The notes beneath the pieces are model-generated. The model worked only from the letters and a program-made list of their open reading frames with translations, did no database searches and had not been told where the DNA came from. Below, in pieces: positions 18,552 to 26,497 of a DNA stretch of 64,000 bases. How positions within the stretch are numbered: the stretch's first letter is position 1; the number at the start of each line of letters is the position of its first letter. The stretch is taken from contig CAVXYK010000010.1 of assembly GCA_963765875.1 (NCBI GenBank), positions 124,001-188,000 of the forward strand, in the 5' to 3' direction. A program made the position numbers and the translations under genes. Source of the DNA: JAWKOK01 sp963765875 (GTDB lineage: Bacteria; Chloroflexota; Anaerolineae; Caldilineales; Caldilineaceae).

Positions 18552-19076
18552 TCAATCGTCGGCCAGCCCCGGCTGATAGAGGGCTACGCCATAGAATTCA
18601 TACGACGCTGCCCGATCCGGCACATCTACGACATGGACGGTGAAGCGTGCCGGCAGGCCACGGCCAGGACAGTGTTGCTTGAAGAACGCTCGATAGGCCT
18701 TGTGATAGGCCGTGCGCAGGCGATCGGTCTCCTGGATGAAGCCCTCTGGATCGACCACTGGATTGGGCGACTTGGGCTGACAGCCGAACGCATGGACCTC
18801 AATGAAATCGACATCGCCGATGGCCTCGCAGACGCCGGCGTCGCGCAGCCATTGCTCCCAACACTGGAAGACCAGCGGGATCTCGATCTCCGGTTCCATG
18901 CGTGTGACCGTGTCCAGGCCAAGAACGCCGGTGGCCGAGTAGCCGCCGGTCAGGCCCGAGAAGTAGATCTTGAGATCGCCGTCGCCCTGGTCTTCGGTGA
19001 CGAGGGTGGAAAGCACCGGATCGTCGCCTTCATAGTAGTACGTGATCTTACCGCGTTTTTTGATCTTGAATGCCAT
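18552..19076 (-). CDS. RidA/YjgF-like protein (divergent)
   Basis: A 174-residue protein with a distant match to the RidA (imine/enamine deaminase) fold: DLKIYFSGLTGG in place of the usual IYVSGQ, FQCWEQWLRDAG for the Q-rich helix, DVDFIEVHAFG for the following strand, and ARFTVHVVDVPD near the C-terminus, where RidA has the PxRT segment with its catalytic Arg. It is longer than RidA (~130 residues). The ribosome site is CAGGAGG. RidA proteins clear reactive enamines made by PLP enzymes, which fits its place beside a SelA-like ammonia-lyase. The family call rests on weak motifs. Confidence 0.5.
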   Translation of the reverse strand: MAFKIKKRGKITYYYEGDDPVLSTLVTEDQGDGDLKIYFSGLTGGYSATGVLGLDTVTRMEPEIEIPLVFQCWEQWLRDAGVCEAIGDVDFIEVHAFGCQPKSPNPVVDPEGFIQETDRLRTAYHKAYRAFFKQHCPGRGLPARFTVHVVDVPDRAASYEFYGVALYQPGLADD

Positions 19077-19181
19077 TGTTCTGCCTCCTGAGCAAGCGTC
19101 TGATTTGGAAGTTCGAATGCATGAAAGGATCGTTGAGCCTGAAGTATGACATTTTGAAGGTTAACAAAGTGGTACGAGTTT

Positions 19182-19262
19182 CGTAGGTGCGGTTACAAAC
19201 CGCACAAACTCCGGCCATCTCTGGAGGTCGCACAGATCGTGCGGTTACAAACCACACCTACG
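19182..19262. repeat. Palindromic repeat with CGTAGGTG ends
   Basis: An ~80-bp element framed by CGTAGGTGCGG and CCACACCTACG, with GTTACAAACC words in both halves. It lies between the RidA-like and TIM-barrel genes, outside both coding frames. It differs in sequence from the TAGGGACA family. Confidence 0.7.
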
Positions 19263-19310
19263 TTAATCCAGCTTATCCGTTAACCTCCAATGTTCGGCAT
19301 AGGTGTCGTG

Positions 19311-20258
19311 CTACAAAGCCGAACGCATGGTGGATACCGCCTTCCTGAAGATCTTGGCTTTGGCGGGATCTGCGAAGACCTCGGCCCCGCCAAAAATCTG
19401 CACGCCCCAGCTGGGCGGCGATGTAGCGGCTGTGGCCAGCAGGCTATCGGGAAAGTCGAGCGCATCCAGAATGAGCTGGACTTTGTGGTCGGACGAGATC
19501 AATGTCGTTGTTGATTTCAGTACCTCCTTTGCCCACGCCGGCAGTCGACCGCTCTTGTGCGCGTAGATCAGCGGTGTGAAGACATCAATGGCTGGGGCCA
19601 TCAGATCGTAGTCCTGCGCAAAGATGCGCGAGAGTGCACCGTCGTATTCTTCGGGGTTCCACGGACACATATATGCGCCGATGATGCAGCCCGGCAGATG
19701 CGAGCGGATCAGATCTGCGTAGCGCGTGGCGTAGCGGGCGACGCGTTCGCACTTGTATCTCGTCCACGCCGCCTGATGCCCGGCGAGGATGGTGCCGGGC
19801 TCGTCGGCGTCGATGTTGGTGGCGTCGCAAAAGTCAGCGATGCAGGCTGGGCAGAAGCAACTTTCCTGCAAGTCTGGATCCGGCGTCTCGAACCAACCGG
19901 CGTAGGTCAGATAGTCAAGCCAGATGCCCGCCGGCTTGAAGGTTCGCAGACCGGCCAGCAGCTTCTCCTCGGTTTCGTCTAGGAACGCCTGCTGGGAAAG
20001 ACAGACGCCCTGGACCAGCCGACCATAGCGGATGGGCTTGCCGTCGATCCCAATTGGGATCAGTTCTGGATGCTCGTCAAAGTCGGCCCGGAAAGTCTTG
20101 AACTCAACACAGGGCGCGATACTGTGGCGGACGCAGATCTCGAATGCTTCCGGATCGAACATGTGAAACCATGCTGCGTTGGCGCCGTGGTTCTCGAACT
20201 GCGACGCATGCTGGAGCGCTGCGCCGCCGTATGGTCCGAATAGTAGTGGAATGTCCAT
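19311..20258 (-). CDS. Putative glycoside-hydrolase-like TIM-barrel protein
   Basis: A 315-residue protein without signal peptide. GIWLDYLTYAGWFETPDP and the cysteine cluster SCFCPACIADFC resemble hypothetical GHL-type glycosidase-like proteins, in which a strand-end Asp is followed by a CPxC knuckle. A second acidic strand end is DLMAPAIDVFTPLIYAHKSG. The N-terminus MDIPLLFGPYGGAALQHA is a plausible first barrel strand. Catalytic residues cannot be named with confidence. It sits on the minus strand, upstream of the RidA-like gene, in the same catabolic region. Confidence 0.55.
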   Translation of the reverse strand: MDIPLLFGPYGGAALQHASQFENHGANAAWFHMFDPEAFEICVRHSIAPCVEFKTFRADFDEHPELIPIGIDGKPIRYGRLVQGVCLSQQAFLDETEEKLLAGLRTFKPAGIWLDYLTYAGWFETPDPDLQESCFCPACIADFCDATNIDADEPGTILAGHQAAWTRYKCERVARYATRYADLIRSHLPGCIIGAYMCPWNPEEYDGALSRIFAQDYDLMAPAIDVFTPLIYAHKSGRLPAWAKEVLKSTTTLISSDHKVQLILDALDFPDSLLATAATSPPSWGVQIFGGAEVFADPAKAKIFRKAVSTMRSAL

Positions 20259-20490
20259 GGTGGATCCTTGATGTTGGCTGGTTGCGAACGCAGCATCGAC
20301 TGAAGTCGGCTGCTAACAATGAGAAGCGCCCTCAGTCGCTTGCGTTCGTGACAAGTTTTCCGTGATTGCAAAATATGGAAGGCGCATATGTACGCTTATG
20401 CTCGCCGAATATGAGTGTTCGTTCCGGCTCTTCCTTTGTGAACTCTGTACAACCTCCGTGCCACTTCGGTGTCTACGTGGTGAAATCATT

Positions 20491-20835
20491 AGGCTGTGTT
20501 GGCGAAAAGTGCCTGCTACGCAAACACACCGAGATGAAACCCGTAGGGACATGGCATTCCCCCGCCAGGTCGAACTCTGATTGGGCGATTCCAAATCGAG
20601 AAGCATCATCCGCATTCTGAAAATGATTCTAGGGATGCCTTGTCCGTTTCAGACCTTCTGCACTATCAGGCATGGACAAGGCATTCCTAGCCAGCGTATG
20701 GTTGGCGGCGGTGGTCTTGAAGGTCGAAACGGTCTCCGTCAACAACGGGTCTGTGCGGAATGCCATGTCCCTACATAGAAGTACGCCATCAACTCGTTTT
20801 GTTTGCGCAGTGAGCGCAAAGCGCCAACACACCCA
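20491..20835. mobile_element. Nested MITE, copy B (inverted relative to copy A), with 7-bp target duplication
   Basis: A ~345-bp element flanked by the perfect direct repeat AATCATT (20484-20490 and 20836-20842). Its right end is CACACCCA; the left end is a decayed TGGGTGTG (AGGCTGTG). The inner unit has GTAGGGACATGGCATTCC at 20543-20560 and its perfect reverse complement at 20757-20774. Read in reverse it closely matches copy A across the inner unit and both flanks, including AGTTGATGGCGTACTTCTAT. The right target duplication covers the stop codon of the GreA-like gene. Confidence 0.88.
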
Positions 20836-20837
20836 AA

Positions 20838-21245
20838 TCATTCCTGCTCTTCACCAACCTCGTAGTTCCCCCACTTGCTTCCGTAGGATGATGCGAACAT
20901 TTCGGCGTTGGTACGCTCGGCCTTGTCTCGTGCTTCATCGAGAATCGCTTGGCGTTGTTCTGCGGCATCGGCCGGGGGCTTGCGTACAGAGCGAGCCACG
21001 CTCACGATTCGGACGCTTGTGATGTCGCCCATCGCATAGTCAACCGTCGTCCCGGCCGACTTTCCGATGACGGCTTTGGCAAGCGGCGAGCTTGCACCTA
21101 GAAAATCTTGGGCCAGATCGGCGAACTTGTCGAAGACGATGTCGACGGCCATCTGGTCGATAGCTTCGTCGTGGGCCAGCAACTCAAGCTCGACACGCGT
21201 GCCGATGGCCGCTTGAGTTCGGTATTCCGGTTTGCCTTCTGTCAT
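20838..21245 (-). CDS. GreA/GreB C-terminal-domain protein without the coiled coil
   Basis: A 135-residue protein containing only the FKBP-like C-terminal domain of transcript cleavage factors: SSPLAKAVIGKSAGTTVDY followed by ITSVRIVSV. The N-terminal coiled coil that reaches into the RNA polymerase channel is absent, so it cannot work as a normal Gre factor; stand-alone forms such as Rnk bind polymerase without cleavage activity. A charged C-terminal tail of ~50 residues (ADAAEQRQAILDEARDKAERT) is extra. Its stop codon lies within the target duplication of MITE copy B. Confidence 0.7.
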   Translation of the reverse strand: MTEGKPEYRTQAAIGTRVELELLAHDEAIDQMAVDIVFDKFADLAQDFLGASSPLAKAVIGKSAGTTVDYAMGDITSVRIVSVARSVRKPPADAAEQRQAILDEARDKAERTNAEMFASSYGSKWGNYEVGEEQE

Positions 21246-21393
21246 GCTTCAGCCTCCCCACATCGATGGATCTGATTCAAAGAGCCTTCAGAAATTGGAT
21301 CCGTCATCGACGTAGACCCGTTCGCACGTGGGCGTGCAAACTAAACAAATCCTGAATAAGCTTGCCATCGCCCAGTCCCCAATCACCAGTCCC

Positions 21394-23412
21394 CTATTCC
21401 CCTAACGCCATCATTCCCGCCTCCAATACCTCGACAATACGATCCACGTCATAGACGCAGCCGGCCCAGGTTCCGCCGCTGGCCTGTTGCAGCGCCGCCC
21501 ACAGACGCGTGTCATCGGGCAAGGCCGGATTGGGGCGCAGAGCGGGATGTGGGCTACGTTCGTGTAGTAAAATTGCTGCTTCTGCTGGGGTGAGGTCGAT
21601 GTCCCGGTCCGGCACTGCGACCAGATTGATGCTGCCGGTGAGGTCATTTCGATCGATGTGCATCTCAACGATGTCGCCGTCGCGTAGCTTGCCGATGGGG
21701 CCGCCGGCCAGCGCTTCGGGGCCGATATGGCCGACACAAGCGCCGGTCGAGACGCCGGAGAAGCGTGCGTCGGTGAGGATGGGCACATGTTTGCCCCAGG
21801 GGATGAACTTGAGCGCTGAGGTCAGCTGGTAGGTCTCCTCCATGCCGGTGCCGGCCGGGCCTGCGCCGATCAGCACGAGCACGTCGTTGGCCGCAATCGG
21901 CGTGCCGCCGTCTGTGCCCTTGATGGCGGCGATGGCCGCTGTCTCTGAGGTGAAGACACGGACCGGTCCGCGGTGGCGGTAGATGTTGTCGTCGTCGACC
22001 ACGCTGGGATCGATGGACGTCGCCTTGATGACGGCGCCGTCGGGGGCGATGTTGCCGCGTGGAAAGACCACCGTGCTGGTCAGGCCGGACGCCCGTGCAG
22101 CCTTCACATCCATGATCACCTGTTCGGGATCGATCTGGCCCGTATCTGCCAGGCGTTTTCGGGCAACTTGCCGGCGCTCGCTGCTCGCCCACCAGTCAAG
22201 CACGCTGTCCAGCGACTCACCGCTGGCTGTCAATACATCGAGGTGCAGCAGCCCCATTTCGCGTAGATGTAGCATCACTTCCGGCACGCCGCCGGCCATG
22301 AAGACCTGGGCCGTGGGGTGGTTGCGGGGTCCATTGGGCAGCGCGTCGACCAGGCGCGGGGTCAAGCGGTTGATGCGACTCCAGTCGTCAACTGTTGGTT
22401 GGCGCAGACCGGCCGCGTGGGCAATGGCCGGAATATGCAGCAGCAGATTGGTCGATCCACCAAAGGCTGCGTGAACCAGCATGGCGTTCTCGATGGTCTT
22501 GTCTGTGAGGATGTCCGAGAGCGGGATCTGTAGCTGCGAAAGATTGAGTAGCGCCAATGCCGACCGATGGGCCATGTCATACCAGGCCGGTTCGCCCGAA
22601 GGGCAGAGCGCGCTGTGGGGCAACGTCAGTCCCAGCGCCTCGGCCACGACCTGGGCCGTGGCGGCCGTGCCCAGGAACTGGCAGCCGCCGCCGGGCGACC
22701 CGCAGGCGGCACAGCCCATGCTGGCCGCGTAGTCGAGACTGATCAGATCGTGGGCGAAGCGCGTACCGATGGTCTGCACCGTGCCCGCGTCTTCAGCAAC
22801 GACTCCGTCTTCATCGACACCCGGCAGCGTGACGCCGCCGGGCACAAGAATGGCAGGCAGGTCGCTGCATCCGGCCAGCGCCACCATGGTGGCAGGCAGA
22901 CCCTTGTCACAGGTTGCGATGCCCATGACGCCCTGGCGTAGCGGCAGCGATCGAATCATTCTGCGCATAGTGATTGCGGCATCATTGCGGTAGGGCAGGC
23001 TGTCGAACATGCCGGTTGTACCCTGGGTGCGTCCATCGCAGGGGTCGCTGACATAGGCGGCGAAGGGAGTGACACCCTCAGCACGCAGTGTCTCCGCGGC
23101 CTTGCGCACCAGCAGTCCAATCTCCCAATGGCCGGTATGGTAGCCCAGCGCGATGGGCGTGCCGTCTTCGCCGCGCAGACCGCCTTGAGTGCTGATGATC
23201 AGATACTGTGGATCGCCGGTTCGTTCCGGCGTCCAGCCCATGCCCGCGTTCTGGGTCATGCCGAAGAGGTTGCCGCTCGGCTCATTGAGCAGCATTGCTT
23301 CGGTGATCGGTAGCTTGCCCTTTGGGCTATCGCCCGCCAGCCGAGTCTGCGCGATGGTCGTAGCGTCGCCAAGCAATTGGCCACGTGAATAGCTGGAATG
23401 GTTCTCTCTCAT
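21394..23412 (-). CDS. IlvD/Edd dehydratase, YjhG/YagF (D-xylonate dehydratase) type
   Basis: A 672-residue cytoplasmic iron-sulfur dehydratase that converts aldonates such as D-xylonate to 2-keto-3-deoxy acids. Candidate cluster and metal ligands are in SDPCDGRTQG, GIATCDKGLP and MGCAACGSPGGGC; the C-terminal part has LTDARFSGVSTG and IGPEALAGGPIG. The length fits YjhG (~655) rather than IlvD (~560). I place the start at ATG 23412 (MRENHSSYS); the frame is open 90 codons further but that part has no family sequence. With the enolase-superfamily enzyme it gives the region a second aldonate dehydratase. Confidence 0.88.
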   Translation of the reverse strand: MRENHSSYSRGQLLGDATTIAQTRLAGDSPKGKLPITEAMLLNEPSGNLFGMTQNAGMGWTPERTGDPQYLIISTQGGLRGEDGTPIALGYHTGHWEIGLLVRKAAETLRAEGVTPFAAYVSDPCDGRTQGTTGMFDSLPYRNDAAITMRRMIRSLPLRQGVMGIATCDKGLPATMVALAGCSDLPAILVPGGVTLPGVDEDGVVAEDAGTVQTIGTRFAHDLISLDYAASMGCAACGSPGGGCQFLGTAATAQVVAEALGLTLPHSALCPSGEPAWYDMAHRSALALLNLSQLQIPLSDILTDKTIENAMLVHAAFGGSTNLLLHIPAIAHAAGLRQPTVDDWSRINRLTPRLVDALPNGPRNHPTAQVFMAGGVPEVMLHLREMGLLHLDVLTASGESLDSVLDWWASSERRQVARKRLADTGQIDPEQVIMDVKAARASGLTSTVVFPRGNIAPDGAVIKATSIDPSVVDDDNIYRHRGPVRVFTSETAAIAAIKGTDGGTPIAANDVLVLIGAGPAGTGMEETYQLTSALKFIPWGKHVPILTDARFSGVSTGACVGHIGPEALAGGPIGKLRDGDIVEMHIDRNDLTGSINLVAVPDRDIDLTPAEAAILLHERSPHPALRPNPALPDDTRLWAALQQASGGTWAGCVYDVDRIVEVLEAGMMALGE

Positions 23413-24033
23413 TGAGTCCTCGCATACCGCCCGATAGTCTGGGTTCAATTGATGGCATCGCAGGAGGTGCACAGCCATCAAGGTGTTAAATCTGATCCGG
23501 ACAACCAACTGTCCGAGTGAACTATTCCACATTATCGCCCGAAGCGGATATCCATGCAACGAGTTCAATTGTAGGCTGCTGCATTCGACAGTCGATGTGT
23601 TCAAAATCGGCAGGGGCGTGCCCTTGTGGCCATCCTCACGTAATTCCGAACAAATCTGTGCAGTGAAAAAGTGGACAGGCAACCGGTAAAGACAAGCACG
23701 AGTGGTTTCGCATAGTACTGGAGGTCATGGCCACGAACTGACACTGACTGCTCCTAGAGGATGTAGCACTGGCGGCATTGTCCAGCTGGTCATTGACCGA
23801 GAGCAGGTTTACAATAATTGTTCGAAAAATGCACGTGCGCGTAGTCATCGATCTGCGATGTTTTGTGTTTGAAATTGGGTATTGTGCATGGAAAAATGCC
23901 ATGCTAGGCTGAACTCAGTTCACACCCCGGCGGTTCGTCAACTGCCGTGTGGCGGAGGCCCCCAATAGCAGCCTCGGTCATAGCAGGAAAAGGGTGTGAC
24001 AGTACGAGACCGATAAGTTGAGGAGGGATTGAG
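23413..24033. other. Intergenic region, no gene seen
   Basis: About 620 bp between the divergent YjhG-type gene and the LysM gene. Open frames here are short, overlapping and without domains. The stretch is visibly less GC-rich than its surroundings around 23800-23900. It should contain both promoters; none could be assigned. A GAGGAGGG ribosome site for the LysM gene lies just upstream of 24034. Confidence 0.5.
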
Positions 24034-26012
24034 ATGCGAGAGCAAATCCGAACTTATCTACAGCACCCCTGGATGCGAACGGTAGTGAGTCTGTTAGCAG
24101 TGATATCGATCCTTAGCCGGAGCGGCAATGGTCGGAGCAGTGCCACAGAATGCCGGGGCATCCGATGTGATGGATGTAGTGAAGAACGGAAGTTTCGAAG
24201 GTGGATTCTACAGCCAGCCTGGCTGTGGGATGGTCGGGAATGACTGGACCTGCTTCACGAATGGCGGGTCGGCCGAGTATGGCTTCTACGATGATATGTG
24301 GGAACCGGTGGTGGCGGACGGCAAGCATAGCCAGCTGTTGGAGATCAACACCAAGGGGCTGGTGGTGGCCGATGCGGATCGCTACTCGGGCATCTATCAG
24401 ACGGTGCGGGTGAAGCCGGGCGAGGCGTACAAATTGAGCCTGGCCGGCATGATCCGGACGACCAATTTTGAAGGCGATCCATGGCGGTACCGGGTGGAAG
24501 TCGGGTACACGGATGGACCGCAAGGCCGACTGGAAGCAGGTCAAGAACTGGCAGGACGTGGGCTGGGACACCTACTACCCGCGGACGGAGCCGGGCGGGT
24601 TTAGCGGATTCATGGGCCAGATCAAGGCCAAAGAAGGATCGCTGACGCTCTACGTGCGAGTGTGGAAGAAGTGGGGCGTGCCCAACGAAGAGATCGATGT
24701 GAATCTGGATGCGATCTCGTTGGTGGGCATGGTAGACCCGATGGGAAAGCCGATGCCCATGCCGATGCAGGGCGAGATGATGCCTGAGTCCGGCCATCCG
24801 ATGCAGCCCATGGGCGGCACGATGGACGAGATGAAGATGGGCTCCATGCCCCAAAGCTGCGGCGGAGCGAGCCTGCTCTACAACGGCAGCTTTGAGAAGG
24901 GCTTCAACCCGGCGAGCATCGGCCATGTGGGTAAAGGCTGGGGCAGCTATACCAACGGCGGCGCAGCGAGTTACGGCTTCTACGACGATATGTGGGAACC
25001 GGTTGTGGCCGACGGCAAGCACGCCCAGCTGATTGAGATCAACACCAAGGGAATCATGCCGGCAGACGGCGACCGCTACGCAGGCATCTATCAGCGCATC
25101 GGCAAGCTGGAAGTGGGCAAGACATACGAATTGACGGTGCGAGGCGTGCTGCGAGGGACCGGCGGAGAAGCCGGAGACCCGAACCGGTGGGAAGCCCAGG
25201 TTGGGTACAACTGGGGCGGCGACACCAACTGGCAGCAGGTGAGCAACTGGCAGGGCATGGACCTGGGCGGCATCCAGAAACGGACAGAGCCGACCAGCAT
25301 CGGGACCTACAAGGTGCGCTTCACAGCCCACGAGCCGAGCATGGTCTTGTTTCTGCAAGGCTGGTTCAAGTGGGGCGAGACGAACCTGGAGATGGACCTG
25401 AACTATGACGAGCTGAGCCTGCGGGCCTGCGAGTCGGGCGAGATGAAACTCGGTCATCCGGACATGGGCGGCGGCATGATGCCGATGCCCCCGATGAAGC
25501 CGGAGCATCCGATTGCCAACATGTGTGAGCATGTGGTGAAACCGGGCGACATGCTGAGCGGCATCGCCGAGCGGTATGGGACGACAGTGCAGGCGCTGAT
25601 GAAGGCCAACAACATCAGCAACCCGAACATCATCTACGTGGGTCAGAAGCTGATGATACCGGGCTGCGAGATGGGGATGAAGCCGACGCCTTATGTGGCT
25701 GAGGGCATGATGCCCCAAGACATGGGCCAGAGCATGAACATGGGGAACGAGATGTCGCAGGGCGGCATGCCCCACGAGCAGATGCCCCAGCAAGGCATGC
25801 CTCAATCTGGAATGCCGATGGAAGGGTCGATGGGCATGATGGCCCCGATGCAGAATCCGCCGATGCAAGAGATGATGCATCGAGTGGCGGCAGGCGAGAC
25901 GCTGAATGGCATCAGTCTGCGCTACGGAGCGAACCCGTATGAAGTGGCGATGATGAACGGAATCAGCAACGCCAACTTCCTCTACGTGGGGCAACAGCTG
26001 CGCATGCCGTGA
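24034..26012 (+). pseudogene. Secreted LysM protein with duplicated lectin-like domain, two +1 frameshifts
   Basis: About 658 residues when two extra bases (near 24111 and 24515) are removed. The start has a signal peptide (TVVSLLAVISIL, then LAGAAMVGAV). Two ~165-residue copies of one domain follow, each with NGSFE, YGFYDDMWEPVVADGKH and INTKG, and a KQVKNW/QQVSNW strand near the end; they look like carbohydrate-binding beta-sandwiches. Two LysM domains follow (HVVKPGDMLSGIAERYG and HRVAAGETLNGISLRYG). The linkers are very rich in Met and Pro. Likely a cell-envelope glycan-binding protein. The second domain copy confirms where the frames should join in the first. Confidence 0.82.
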
Positions 26013-26497
26013 GAATTGGGGAATGGTGACTAGGGGATGGGGATTGGGTTGTGAGCACGAGACGCAATACCTAATCCCAAATCCCCAATCACCAATCCCC
26101 CCTAACAATGATATCACCTGAAAACATATAGAAGGGGCGCAAGATCGTCTTGGTACTGGGGGGTGCTGGATCTTGCGCCCCCTTCGCGTCCAGGGGACGT
26201 GAAGGGGTGAGCGGGCGATGAGAACTGAATCTTTCATCGTAGGGACAGGTCTCTGACCTGGCCTTTTTGTGTTGGTGAAGTCCTTCTTGATGATATTCGT
26301 GGCAGCGGGCATAGGATGGAGCGGTGGTGAATAATCTCCGGCTAAGTCACCTCCGCTGCTCCGCTCCATACGCACACAAATTCGCTCAAAGCGGGCTGAA
26401 CATTTCAGCAAAAAAAAAGATCTTGCAAGAATTCTCTTTGACCCACATAATAGCGTTCCAACCCGTGACCAACACTGAAGTTTTCGGAGGAATCCCC
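26013..26497. other. Intergenic region with hairpins
   Basis: No gene. GAAGGGGCGCAAGATC (26131-26146) pairs with GATCTTGCGCCCCCTTC (26169-26185), a 16-bp stem with one bulged C. At 26239-26262 TAGGGACAGGTCTCTGACCTG, a relic of the TAGGGACA repeat family, makes a short stem followed by GCCTTTTTG and may act as the terminator of the LysM gene. The frame of the downstream protease is open through the last 174 bp but the sequence there has no protein-like pattern. Confidence 0.6.

Noticed and set aside
20581..20841. Small open frames of 65-70 codons within MITE copy B and their mirror in copy A
   Set aside because: They follow the inverted-repeat sequence, occur on both strands and have no ribosome sites.
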